A DNA stretch of 20,031 nt, from assembly GCA_016930435.1 (NCBI GenBank), contig JAFGGQ010000127.1:1-20031 (forward strand). The letters are read 5' to 3'. This DNA comes from a bacterium (GTDB taxonomy: Bacteria > UBP14 > UBA6098 > JAFGQG01). Below are positions 8,083-14,873 of this stretch, piece by piece; the stretch's first letter is position 1; each line of letters opens with the position of its first letter. The notes below the pieces were generated by a model that did no database searches, was not told where the DNA came from, and worked only from the letters and a program-made list of their open reading frames with translations. Position numbers and translations under genes: made by a program.

Positions 8083-9504
8083 TTAATATGCCCCTTTACC
8101 GGAAATGATGGCTGGAATAGTACGAACCAATATTGTTAGATCCATCCATAATGACCAATTATTGATATAATAGAGGTCCAGCTTTGCCATGGTGTCAAAA
8201 GGGAGATCGGAGCGCCCGGAAACCTGCCATAGACCGGTAAGACCGGGAATAGTATCGATCCTCTTAAGATGCCATTTCCGGTATTCCCTGAGCTCGGAGA
8301 GCAGTGGTGGTCTGGGACCTACCAGGCTCATCTCCCCTTTAGCGACGTTGAAAAGCTGAGGGAGTTCGTCCAGACTGAACCTTCGTAAAAAGCGCCCTGG
8401 CCTCGTAATCCGGGGATCACAACGGATCTTGAAAAAGGGTCCATCCGATTCGTTAAGAGGGTGAAGACATTCCTGCAGTTCCTCGGCTTTCAGGCACATG
8501 GTCCTGAACTTCAACATGTCAAAGATACGTCCATTCCGACCAACCCGCTTCTGTTTGAAAAATACCGGCCCCGTAGTGGTTAGCTTTATTACAAGAGCAA
8601 TAATGATTATCAGGGGAAGACAGAGCACCAGAAAACAGACCGATAATATAAGGTCGAACAAGCGTTTAGCTACCCTTTGCCAGCCCTTTAGAGCTATATC
8701 CGGAAAGGAGAGCATAGTGAGGGAGCCCATGGTTACCGAATGAACATTACCCCTCATCAGGTTATGAAACATAGGCACCATCTCAAACAGGACATTCTCC
8801 TTTCTGCATTCATAGATGATCCAGATGATCTTTTCTTCCGGAAGATGAGTATCTGCAAGAATTAATTGGTCAATATTATTCTGTATAAGAACCCTCTTCA
8901 GGTCTCCTAAGTCACCCCTTATAAACCGGGTTGGGATACGATGCGGGGCGCTGCCGACGGTCAGAAAACCGACAAGTCCCGGCATCATCAATGGTTCACG
9001 CAGATAATGGTTCAATAGCATCCGGGCAGTCTCTCCTGAACCTATAATAATGGTCCTTGATATCCAGAATCCCTTGCGAACCAGCCCTTTAATGACCGCT
9101 TTAAATGCCCAGTGGGAGAATATCAACACAATTATTATCAGGATAACCCCAAGGCCGAAAGTCAGCCTTGAATAAGAATAACCCCGGTATATGAAGCTTA
9201 AAGCCATAGTAATAAAGGCAGCAAAGAAACTCCCCTTAATTAACCGCAGAATATCCTTTTTAACAGGATCCAGAATGTTGACCTGGTAAACCTTAAGATA
9301 GGCAAAGACCAGTACCCAGATTAGACTCACCAATAAGCCCGGATCAAAATAAGCATTATAGGGCTGGTAGGGCTTATCGAGTGGCAGCCAGCCCGATTCA
9401 AACCGGATCCACCAACCCGCTGCAAAACTAAGATTGATCACTATCAGATCAAAAAGGATGAACAGCCATCCCAGAACCCTTTTGGTCTCCTGCTTAATTA
9501 TCAT
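8083..9504 (-). CDS. Polyprenyl-phosphate hexose-1-phosphate transferase (WbaP/exopolysaccharide glycosylphosphotransferase family)
   Basis: Expected to transfer a sugar-1-phosphate from a nucleotide sugar to undecaprenyl phosphate, the first step of polysaccharide repeat-unit assembly at the inner membrane. Residues 1-145 contain four hydrophobic segments. A nucleotide-binding-like CoA_binding_3 region with TIIIGSGETARML (151-163) follows. The C-terminal catalytic domain opens with KRLFD (280-284) and a membrane segment (about 285-306), then KQKRVGRNGR, KFRTM (332-336), the Asp379-Glu380 dyad in SLDELPQLFN, GPRPP and PGLTGLWQVSGRS. Length 473 fits the family. AAGGAT lies 4 nt before the ATG. 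No other polysaccharide gene accompanies it, so the glycan it starts is unknown. Confidence 0.92.
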   Translation of the reverse strand: MIIKQETKRVLGWLFILFDLIVINLSFAAGWWIRFESGWLPLDKPYQPYNAYFDPGLLVSLIWVLVFAYLKVYQVNILDPVKKDILRLIKGSFFAAFITMALSFIYRGYSYSRLTFGLGVILIIIVLIFSHWAFKAVIKGLVRKGFWISRTIIIGSGETARMLLNHYLREPLMMPGLVGFLTVGSAPHRIPTRFIRGDLGDLKRVLIQNNIDQLILADTHLPEEKIIWIIYECRKENVLFEMVPMFHNLMRGNVHSVTMGSLTMLSFPDIALKGWQRVAKRLFDLILSVCFLVLCLPLIIIIALVIKLTTTGPVFFKQKRVGRNGRIFDMLKFRTMCLKAEELQECLHPLNESDGPFFKIRCDPRITRPGRFLRRFSLDELPQLFNVAKGEMSLVGPRPPLLSELREYRKWHLKRIDTIPGLTGLWQVSGRSDLPFDTMAKLDLYYINNWSLWMDLTILVRTIPAIISGKGAY

Positions 9505-9536
9505 AATATCCTTAAATGTCCCATTTTTTTAAAGCC

Positions 9537-9564
9537 AATATATTCTTTAAGATAACGTTGTCAA
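9537..9564 (-). promoter_or_regulatory. Minus-strand promoter for the glycosylphosphotransferase gene
   Basis: On the minus strand TTGACA (9564-9559), a 16-bp spacer and TATATT (9542-9537, 5/6 match) lie 32 bp before the ATG at 9504. It is divergent from the ars promoter at 9776-9803. The 330-bp gap 9505-9834 otherwise holds only a doubtful 64-codon frame. Confidence 0.6.
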
Positions 9565-9775
9565 TCTTAAACGGAACTCCAGACCGGCTGTAACAAGGCA
9601 GATATGATGCCGGTGAATGGCAATGTATGAATATCCTTTAAGCAATTTAGACGAGGTTATAAAAGGGCTTTATAAAAAAAATGGTTCACCTGCAATATTA
9701 TTTGAATTTTTTTCAAAAAAGCCTAAACCATTTCTTACAAATCTTTTATGCAGAGAAAAAAATAAAAAAAGTAGC

Positions 9776-9803
9776 TTGACATATTTGGCTATTTGGCTAA
9801 ATT
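9776..9803 (+). promoter_or_regulatory. ars promoter with candidate ArsR operator (tandem 8-bp repeat in spacer)
   Basis: TTGACA at 9776-9781, a 16-bp spacer and TAAATT at 9798-9803 precede arsR. The spacer carries an exact tandem duplication of ATTTGGCT (9783-9790 and 9791-9798), and an inverted TTGG-N8-CCAA (9793-9808) overlaps the -10 box. Repressor sites of ArsR proteins commonly lie here, so autoregulation is likely; the exact site is inference. Confidence 0.55.
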
Positions 9804-9834
9804 ACCAATAAACAACTTTTAACAGGGAACTTAT

Positions 9835-10164
9835 ATGGAAAAAGAAAGATTTAAGCTGCTCGAAGAAAGAGCTAAGATATTTAAGGCGCTGGCTCATCCC
9901 ACACGGCTGCTTATCGTGGAAGAATTGAGCCAGAGAAAGCAGTGTGTCTGTGAGATTACGGATAAAGTCGGGGCCGATATCTCCACCGTATCCAAGCATT
10001 TAAGCATTCTCAGGAATTCCGGTATAATAGATGATGAAAAGCATGGCACCATGATGATTTACAACCTTAGGATGCCCTGTGTACTGAATTTCTTTGAATG
10101 TATAGAGAAGGTGATCATTGACCGTGCTGAGTCCCAGATGAAAATTGCCCAATGCTGCAAGTGA
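9835..10164 (+). CDS. arsR: ArsR/SmtB-family metalloregulator
   Basis: Winged-helix repressor of 109 residues, expected to sit on the ars promoter and leave when As(III) or another thiophilic ion binds. The fold signature is FKALAHPTRLLIVEEL, and the recognition helix is ISTVSKHLSILRNSGII (49-65). The wing contains GTMMIYNL. The Cys37-Val-Cys39 pair in QCVCEIT corresponds to the alpha-3 CVC site of classical ArsR sensors. Extra cysteines occur at 82, 89, 107 and 108, so a C-terminal site or a different third ligand is possible. It is the first gene of an eight-gene plus-strand cluster of thiol and transport proteins, which supports an arsenic inducer. Confidence 0.93.
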   Translation: MEKERFKLLEERAKIFKALAHPTRLLIVEELSQRKQCVCEITDKVGADISTVSKHLSILRNSGIIDDEKHGTMMIYNLRMPCVLNFFECIEKVIIDRAESQMKIAQCCK

Positions 10165-10214
10165 TGTTCGTGTGAAAAGAAAACCTTAAACAAATTAACT
10201 AATGGAGTTTTATT

Positions 10215-10688
10215 ATGAAATCGTTGATTTTACCAGTACTGTTTATAATGTTGGTCAGTATAAATCTTGTTTTAGCGGAGGAAGATGTTTCAACGGGGTC
10301 CCTGGAGACCGTGCCGGCCAACTATGAAGAGGCTTTCGAGACGGGGAAGCCGGTGGTGGTCTTTTTCTACACAACCAAGGCCTGTAATTGCGTTAAAAAG
10401 CGCTGTCTGGATGCCAAAGCAAGTTTTGAATCATATTATGATCCGGTTCAGAATGATGTTGTTTATCTAACCATAAATGATGCTGATAATCCTGAATTAG
10501 GCAAGAAATTCAAGGTCCGATCATTCCCTACAGTACTCATTTTTAATACAGCGAAGGAAGAGTTATCCAGACTGCTTTCCTCCCAGATATCCAGGGATAA
10601 TATTGATAAGGTGTTAGCGGAATTAGAGCCTTGTGCCGGTGAAGATGGTGATTACCATGGTAAGGGGAAAGAACACCATTATGAATAG
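10215..10688 (+). CDS. Exported thioredoxin-like protein with Cys-x-Cys site
   Basis: A 157-residue protein with an N-terminal signal sequence (hydrophobic 4-20, likely cut after Ala21). A thioredoxin fold follows: strand KPVVVFFYTT, then KACNCVKKRC, and the cis-proline loop SFPTVLIF (Pro105). Where classical thioredoxins have CxxC, it has Cys57-Asn-Cys59 plus Cys64, and a lone Cys140. The C-terminus is rich in Gly, Asp, His and Glu. The three close thiols could act in disulfide exchange or bind a thiophilic ion such as As(III); both are inference. It follows arsR by 50 bp and precedes the permease by 41 bp. It may be a periplasmic partner of the downstream ArsF/ArsG-like proteins. The exact family is not recognised. 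Confidence 0.75.
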   Translation: MKSLILPVLFIMLVSINLVLAEEDVSTGSLETVPANYEEAFETGKPVVVFFYTTKACNCVKKRCLDAKASFESYYDPVQNDVVYLTINDADNPELGKKFKVRSFPTVLIFNTAKEELSRLLSSQISRDNIDKVLAELEPCAGEDGDYHGKGKEHHYE

Positions 10689-10729
10689 TCTGTCCCTGAT
10701 AAAATCTGGTCTTTTAGAAGAGGAGTAGC

Positions 10730-12031
10730 ATGGTTTCCTGGAAAACTGAATGGAAAAAGCTGCTGTTGATGGTGTTAGTATTTTTGGGGGCATTTTATCT
10801 CCCCCTCGGGAATATCCGTTTTGACAATGCCCTTTTTGAGGCGTTTGGGTTGGTCAAAGACTATGCCCGTGAGCATGTTCTGCTATGCCTGATCCCTGCC
10901 TTTTTCATCGCCGGCGCCATTGGAGTTTTTATCAGTCAGGCTTCGGTGATGAAGTATCTGGGTGCCCGGGCAAATAAGATCATAGCTTACGGGGTGGCTT
11001 CCGTTTCGGGTTCTATATTGGCGGTATGTTCCTGTACGGTTCTTCCTCTTTTTGCCGGAATCTATAAAATGGGCGCGGGATTGGGCCCTGCAACAACTTT
11101 TCTCTATGCCGGCCCTGCTATAAATGTACTGGCGATCGTCCTTACTGCCCGGGTACTGGGAGTAGAAATGGGCATCGCCCGTGCACTCGGGGCTATATTG
11201 TTCAGCATTATCATCGGATTATTAATGCATTTGGCTTTCCGGAAGGAAGAACTCAAAAAGGCACAGGTGCAAATGGCCCTGCCGGAAGCCGAAACCACAC
11301 GGCCCCTTTGGCAGAATGCTCTTTATTTTTTGGCTATGGTGGCTATCCTGATATTCGCAAATTGGGGCAAGCCGGCGGCTCAATCCGGAATATGGCATAC
11401 TATCTATTCATGGAAATGGGCAGTGACCGGAATCTGGGCACTCTTCCTGGGATTCACGTTGATCGTCTGGTTTAAGCTCAAATGGTGGAAAATACTGCTG
11501 GTCGCCCTTCCCACTGCGTTGCTTGCCTGGGGACTTAGGGGTCAACCGATGATACCTTTTACCGTTGGTATTATTGGATTATCCGTAGTTTTAAATACTA
11601 CAGATGGTGAAGGACGGGAATGGTTCTCCAGCACCTGGGGTTTTGCCAAACAAATTCTGCCCCTGCTTCTTTTCGGGGTTTTGATCGCCGGTTTTCTGCT
11701 GGGCAGACCCGGGCATGAAGGGATTATCCCCTCATCCTGGGTAAGCGCCGCTGTAGGAGGTAACTCCCTGTGGGCCAATCTTTTCGCCTCGGTTGTAGGG
11801 GCCTTCATGTACTTTGCTACACTTACCGAGGTACCTATCCTGCAGGGCCTGCTGGGAAGTGGGATGGGTAAAGGCCCGGCATTGGCTTTGTTGCTGGCTG
11901 GACCCGCGCTGTCATTGCCCAATATGCTCGTGATCAGAAGCGTGATGGGTACTAAAAAAACGGTGGTATTTGTAATATTGGTAATTGTAATGGCAACAAT
12001 ATCCGGAATGTTTTACGGCACTTTTTTTTAA
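10730..12031 (+). CDS. PF03773 (ArsP_1/DUF318) family permease, putative arsenical exporter
   Basis: Polytopic membrane protein of 433 residues. The family includes ArsP, which exports trivalent organoarsenicals. The N-terminal half holds a membrane-embedded VCSCTVLPLFAGI with Cys100 and Cys102, then GAGLGPATTFLYAGPAIN (115-132). The C-terminal half carries a second copy of that loop, GSGMGKGPALALLLAGPALS (377-396), so the protein is a two-fold internal repeat, as expected for such transporters. A hydrophilic linker lies near 171-190. Its stop overlaps the ribosome site of arsC. It is the only clear efflux protein in the first half of the cluster, as no ArsB or Acr3 is present. Substrate (As(III), organoarsenical or another thiophile) is inferred from context. 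Confidence 0.85.
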   Translation: MVSWKTEWKKLLLMVLVFLGAFYLPLGNIRFDNALFEAFGLVKDYAREHVLLCLIPAFFIAGAIGVFISQASVMKYLGARANKIIAYGVASVSGSILAVCSCTVLPLFAGIYKMGAGLGPATTFLYAGPAINVLAIVLTARVLGVEMGIARALGAILFSIIIGLLMHLAFRKEELKKAQVQMALPEAETTRPLWQNALYFLAMVAILIFANWGKPAAQSGIWHTIYSWKWAVTGIWALFLGFTLIVWFKLKWWKILLVALPTALLAWGLRGQPMIPFTVGIIGLSVVLNTTDGEGREWFSSTWGFAKQILPLLLFGVLIAGFLLGRPGHEGIIPSSWVSAAVGGNSLWANLFASVVGAFMYFATLTEVPILQGLLGSGMGKGPALALLLAGPALSLPNMLVIRSVMGTKKTVVFVILVIVMATISGMFYGTFF

Positions 12032-12043
12032 GGAGATATAATC

Positions 12044-12466
12044 TTGAAAAAAGCTAAAGTACTCTTTATCTGCAGTGGTAATTCGGCAAGGAGTCAGATG
12101 GGAGAAGCCTTGCTGAGGAAAATCGGGGGTGAATACTTCGAGGCCTATAGCGCAGGTTTAGAGCCTAAAGGTATCAATCCACTTACTCTGAAAGTGATGA
12201 AGGAAATCGGGATGGATATTTCCAACCAGCGATCCAAAAAGATCGATGAATATTTGGGGAAGGTCCATTTTGGTTATGTGATAACTACCTGTGCTGAAGC
12301 CGAAGAACAATGTCCTATTTTCCCTGGAGTGACTAAACGTTATTATTGGCCTTTAGAAGACCCCGCCTCTTTTTCGGGAACCGAAGAGGAGAAACTTACT
12401 GCATTCAGAAAAGTTAGAGACCAGATCAGAAAAAAAGTACAGGATTTTATCGAAGAACACCGATAG
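12044..12466 (+). CDS. arsC: Arsenate reductase ArsC, thioredoxin-coupled (LMW-PTPase fold)
   Basis: Reduces arsenate to arsenite in the cytoplasm using a three-cysteine relay regenerated by thioredoxin. The P-loop is Cys10-SGNSA-Arg16-Ser, with the CX5R pattern. Resolving cysteines Cys83 and Cys90 in CAEAEEQCP have the same 7-residue spacing as Cys82 and Cys89 of Staphylococcus aureus ArsC, and YYWPLEDPA matches the family's Asp-Pro loop. The second P-loop cysteine of the S. aureus enzyme (Cys15) is Ala here. Length 140 is typical. It starts with TTG at 12044, supported by AAGGAG at 12030-12035. Its product, arsenite, would need an exporter; the adjacent permease is the nearest candidate. 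Confidence 0.93.
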   Translation: MKKAKVLFICSGNSARSQMGEALLRKIGGEYFEAYSAGLEPKGINPLTLKVMKEIGMDISNQRSKKIDEYLGKVHFGYVITTCAEAEEQCPIFPGVTKRYYWPLEDPASFSGTEEEKLTAFRKVRDQIRKKVQDFIEEHR

Positions 12467-12472
12467 CAATGT

Positions 12473-12500
12473 TTTCTATAGCATGATTATGCTATAGAAA
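12473..12500. promoter_or_regulatory. Perfect 12-bp inverted repeat between arsC and arsF
   Basis: TTTCTATAGCAT and ATGCTATAGAAA are a perfect 12-bp inverted repeat around a 4-nt centre (GATT), starting 6 bp after the arsC stop. No T-run follows, so it is not a standard terminator. It could be an operator for a dimeric regulator, or an RNA hairpin that separates the two halves of the cluster. The remaining gap to 12593 is AT-rich, with no clear promoter. Confidence 0.5.
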
Positions 12501-12593
12501 TCGGAGAACAGTTTCCAAAAAGAAATGATTAAATCAAATATTCTATACACCTGAAATTTTTATATTAACTGCAGTGGGATAAATAAAAAAAAG

Positions 12594-13103
12594 ATGTCGA
12601 AATCAAACTACATAAAATTGTTTAAAAAGATAACGGCCCTCAGTTTGTTGGTTTTTGTAATTATCAGTGTTGGATTTGCTGTCTATGATATAGTATCCGG
12701 AAGCAATCCGGGTCTTTACCCTCATGGAGAAGCAAAAGCAGACATCCCCCGGTTCGACAGTCCTATGCTCGTAGCTACCTATTTTTACGGGAACGTTCGC
12801 TGCAAAGCATGCAGGACTATTGAGAGATACTCCGAGGAAGCAGTAAGCAAGTTTTATGATGATCAGATCAAATCGGGAAGCTTCAAATGGCGGATTATCA
12901 ACATGGATGAACCCCAAAACGAACATTTCATTATCAATTACAATTTGCCTACCAAATCATTGGTTATCAGCGTTTGGCAAAACGGGAAAGAAGTGGAGTG
13001 GAAGGTACTTGATGATGTTTGGGGTCTATATAATAATAAAACCGAGTTTTTTAATTATCTTCGGGAAGAGATAGATTTACTGGCAGGAAAATATGGTCTC
13101 TGA
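12594..13103 (+). CDS. arsF: ArsF-family membrane-anchored thioredoxin-like protein
   Basis: A 169-residue protein with one N-terminal membrane anchor (about 12-30) and an extracytoplasmic thioredoxin-like domain. Its motif YFYGNVRCKACRTIE has Cys70 and Cys73 in CxxC, followed by IINMDEPQNEHFIINYNLPT with the cis-proline region and KEVEWKVLDDVW. This pattern matches what databases call the ArsF family (named for a subunit linked to reduction of nitrophenyl arsenicals together with ArsE and ArsG). The last 11 bp overlap arsG, so translation is coupled. The start at 12594 has only a weak AG-rich ribosome site. The biochemical role of ArsF is known only through that family assignment. Confidence 0.8.
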   Translation: MSKSNYIKLFKKITALSLLVFVIISVGFAVYDIVSGSNPGLYPHGEAKADIPRFDSPMLVATYFYGNVRCKACRTIERYSEEAVSKFYDDQIKSGSFKWRIINMDEPQNEHFIINYNLPTKSLVISVWQNGKEVEWKVLDDVWGLYNNKTEFFNYLREEIDLLAGKYGL

Positions 13104-13785
13104 TCTATGGTTAGGAATAGTATCAGCGCTCTGGCTGGGGATCCTGACATCTATCAGCCCTTGCCCGTTAGCCACTAATATCGCCGCTATTTCATTTATT
13201 AGCAAGAGAACCGGAAAGGTCACTCATACTTTGCTATCAGGAATATTATATACCCTTGGAAGGGTTCTATCTTATGGGTTGGTAGCATTTATAATTGCTG
13301 CAAGCGCGCTATCAGTGTCCAGCATCTCCAATTTTCTGCAGTATTATGTTAATCTATTTTTGGGTCCCATTTTAATTCTGGTGGGAATGATATTGACCAG
13401 ACTGCTAAGATTGAAAATAAAGGGGATTCAGAATACTGCAAAAATCCAGGTTTGGGCGGAAAAGGCGGGAATATTGGGCGCAGTTCTATTGGGGATGATA
13501 TTCGCGCTTGCTTTCTGTCCCATTTCCGCCGCCCTCTTTTTCGGAACCCTTATCCCCCTCTCCCTGAAATACCAATCCTCACTTATACTACCCGCAAGTT
13601 ATGGCATTGGAACTGCTATCCCGGTGATCGGATTCACTATTCTGCTGGCAATCAGTTCACGCCTTATGGCAAGGATGTTCAATAAGATCAATTCATTCGA
13701 ACGAGGCGCTCAATTTGCTACCGGAATAATATTTATTCTCATTGGGATATACCTGAGTCTAAAATATATCTATCATTTATTATGA
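13093..13785 (+). CDS. arsG: ArsG-family, DsbD/CcdA-like membrane protein
   Basis: A 230-residue protein with six apparent membrane segments. Two Cys-Pro sites sit in membrane segments: TSISPCPLATNIAA (Cys24) in the first and LAFCPISAALFFGTLIP (Cys142) in the fourth. This paired Cys-Pro arrangement is the signature of the CcdA/DsbD electron-conduit fold. The family next to ArsF is named ArsG and described as an aromatic-arsenical efflux permease. The cysteine layout makes an alternative plausible: it may carry reducing equivalents across the membrane to ArsF rather than export arsenic. It overlaps arsF by 11 bp; the start ATG lies inside the arsF end. Confidence 0.82.
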   Translation: MVSDLWLGIVSALWLGILTSISPCPLATNIAAISFISKRTGKVTHTLLSGILYTLGRVLSYGLVAFIIAASALSVSSISNFLQYYVNLFLGPILILVGMILTRLLRLKIKGIQNTAKIQVWAEKAGILGAVLLGMIFALAFCPISAALFFGTLIPLSLKYQSSLILPASYGIGTAIPVIGFTILLAISSRLMARMFNKINSFERGAQFATGIIFILIGIYLSLKYIYHLL

Positions 13786-13816
13786 TAATTGTCAATTCTT
13801 AATGAGGGAGTCTGTG

Positions 13817-14140
13817 ATGAAAATGTTAAAGGAGTTCTTTCCGGAATTCATTAAGGGGCTGGACGATATCGATGAACTTTACCGAAGTAAAATGACTATT
13901 GATGAAAAGACTTACCAGTTTATCTGCTTTGCTTTATCCATAAAGGCTCGTTCTAAACCCTGTGTGTTAAAGCATTTTGCAGGGGCTTTGGCGGCCGGCG
14001 CAACGGTGCAGGAGTTGGCTTTTATCCTTGCACTGGTTATGAGAGAAGCCGCTGGCGCGGACGACTGCTGGACACACGAAGCGATCGGAGAATGGAAGGA
14101 AATCCTTCTGGGTAATATTCAGTTTAAATGCCAATCATAG
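13817..14140 (+). CDS. AhpD-like / carboxymuconolactone decarboxylase-family protein
   Basis: Small all-alpha protein of about 107 residues in the CMD/AhpD family. The core helix reads KARSKPCVLKHFAGALAAGATVQEL. Typical AhpD proteins have CxxC there for peroxidase or disulfide chemistry. Here the first Cys is Ser and only the second remains, with the catalytic His still four residues later, so the usual redox pair is broken. A further Cys follows in GADDCW and one near the C-terminus. ATG at 13802 is in frame, but GAGGGAG at 13804-13810 sits 6 nt before the ATG at 13817, which I prefer. CMD proteins are often seen near ars genes; its role here is unknown. Confidence 0.82.
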   Translation: MKMLKEFFPEFIKGLDDIDELYRSKMTIDEKTYQFICFALSIKARSKPCVLKHFAGALAAGATVQELAFILALVMREAAGADDCWTHEAIGEWKEILLGNIQFKCQS

Positions 14141-14150
14141 GAGCGATGAT

Positions 14151-14387
14151 ATGAAGAGGATACAAATTCTTGGAACGGGTTGTCCAAAATGTGAAGAATT
14201 AGCGCGAATTGTCCAAAAGGTGATCGAAGAGCTTGATGGTGATTATCAAGTTGAGAAAATTACCGATATCAATGACATCCTCAGTTTTGGAGTGATGATG
14301 ACCCCGTCCCTGGTCGTGGATGGCCAGGTGAAATTGGTGGGTAAAATTCCCCTTCCTGAAGAGATTAAATCTTTACTTCTGGAATAA
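14151..14387 (+). CDS. arsE: ArsE-like mini-thioredoxin (glutaredoxin-like CPxC protein)
   Basis: A 78-residue cytoplasmic thioredoxin-fold protein of the TM0996-like small redox family: MKRIQILGTGCPKCEELA with Cys11 and Cys14, and the cis-proline loop MTPSLVVDGQV (Pro52). No signal peptide. It begins 10 bp after the CMD gene with AGGAG upstream. Proteins of this family commonly accompany PF03773 permeases, and one is the ArsE of arsEFG sets. Assignment to ArsE rests on size, motif and the ArsF/ArsG neighbours. It may pass electrons to ArsC, to the ArsG conduit or to the permease cysteines; this is inference. Last gene of the cluster. Confidence 0.78.
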   Translation: MKRIQILGTGCPKCEELARIVQKVIEELDGDYQVEKITDINDILSFGVMMTPSLVVDGQVKLVGKIPLPEEIKSLLLE

Positions 14388-14613
14388 GAAATATTCATCA
14401 ATTAACGGAAAATAATTTGAAGAAAAAGAAGTTAAAAATTTTATTAATTTTGAGAATGGACAGCACATATACAATATCCGAATATTCAAATACAATAATT
14501 ATTATTATCTGTTTTAATAAGACTGGCGCATTCTTCTACGCCCCTATAAAAAGGATTTTAGGGGACTGAAGACAATCTTTGAAAGGATTATCAGATATTA
14601 AGAGTAGATTATT

Positions 14614-14641
14614 ATCAAACAAAAATTATTTGTTGATTTTC
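14614..14641 (+). terminator. Weak AT-rich terminator candidate after the ars cluster
   Basis: ATCAAACAAA (14614-14623) pairs with TTTGTTGAT (14629-14637) over nine base pairs with a single A bulge and a 5-nt loop, followed by a short T-tract. The stem is AT-rich and the T-run short, so termination would be inefficient. It lies 227 bp after the last ars gene. Confidence 0.35.
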
Positions 14642-14741
14642 AATATGAAATAATAAAAAATTTTACTTTAAAAAATTAAGGTCCCTCTCAAATTTTACAA
14701 GCAAATATCATATATTTATGATTCCTGTTTCAAATTTATTC

Positions 14742-14769
14742 TTGACATTCGCCAGCTTATCATTAAATT
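14742..14769 (+). promoter_or_regulatory. Candidate promoter of the giant repeat-protein gene
   Basis: TTGACA at 14742-14747, a 16-bp spacer and TAAATT at 14764-14769. The same -35, spacer length and -10 occur in the ars promoter, which may reflect the host's promoter style. It is 104 bp before the ATG at 14874. A second -10-like TATAGGTATAAA stretch lies near 14784-14795. Confidence 0.5.
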
Positions 14770-14873
14770 TAAACTTTATTTTATAGGTATAAACCCGTAA
14801 AAAGATTTAAACACTTTGGGAAAAGATTAAAGTTATATATTATGCATCAACAAAAAACACAAAGGAGTCCAAG

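Larger units (their letters stand above)
14388..14873. other. AT-rich intergenic region between ars cluster and giant gene
   Basis: No gene is supported in these 486 bp. They hold a hairpin of CCCCTA (14541-14546) with TAGGGG (14559-14564), extended by AAA/TTT with one bulge and no T-run. They also contain the weak terminator at 14614-14641 and the promoter at 14742-14769. Long A and T tracts occur throughout. Confidence 0.6.

Noticed and set aside
9617-9811. 64-codon plus-strand frame upstream of arsR
   Set aside because: No ribosome site, low-complexity Lys/Phe-rich product, no recognisable family, and it overlaps the ars promoter.
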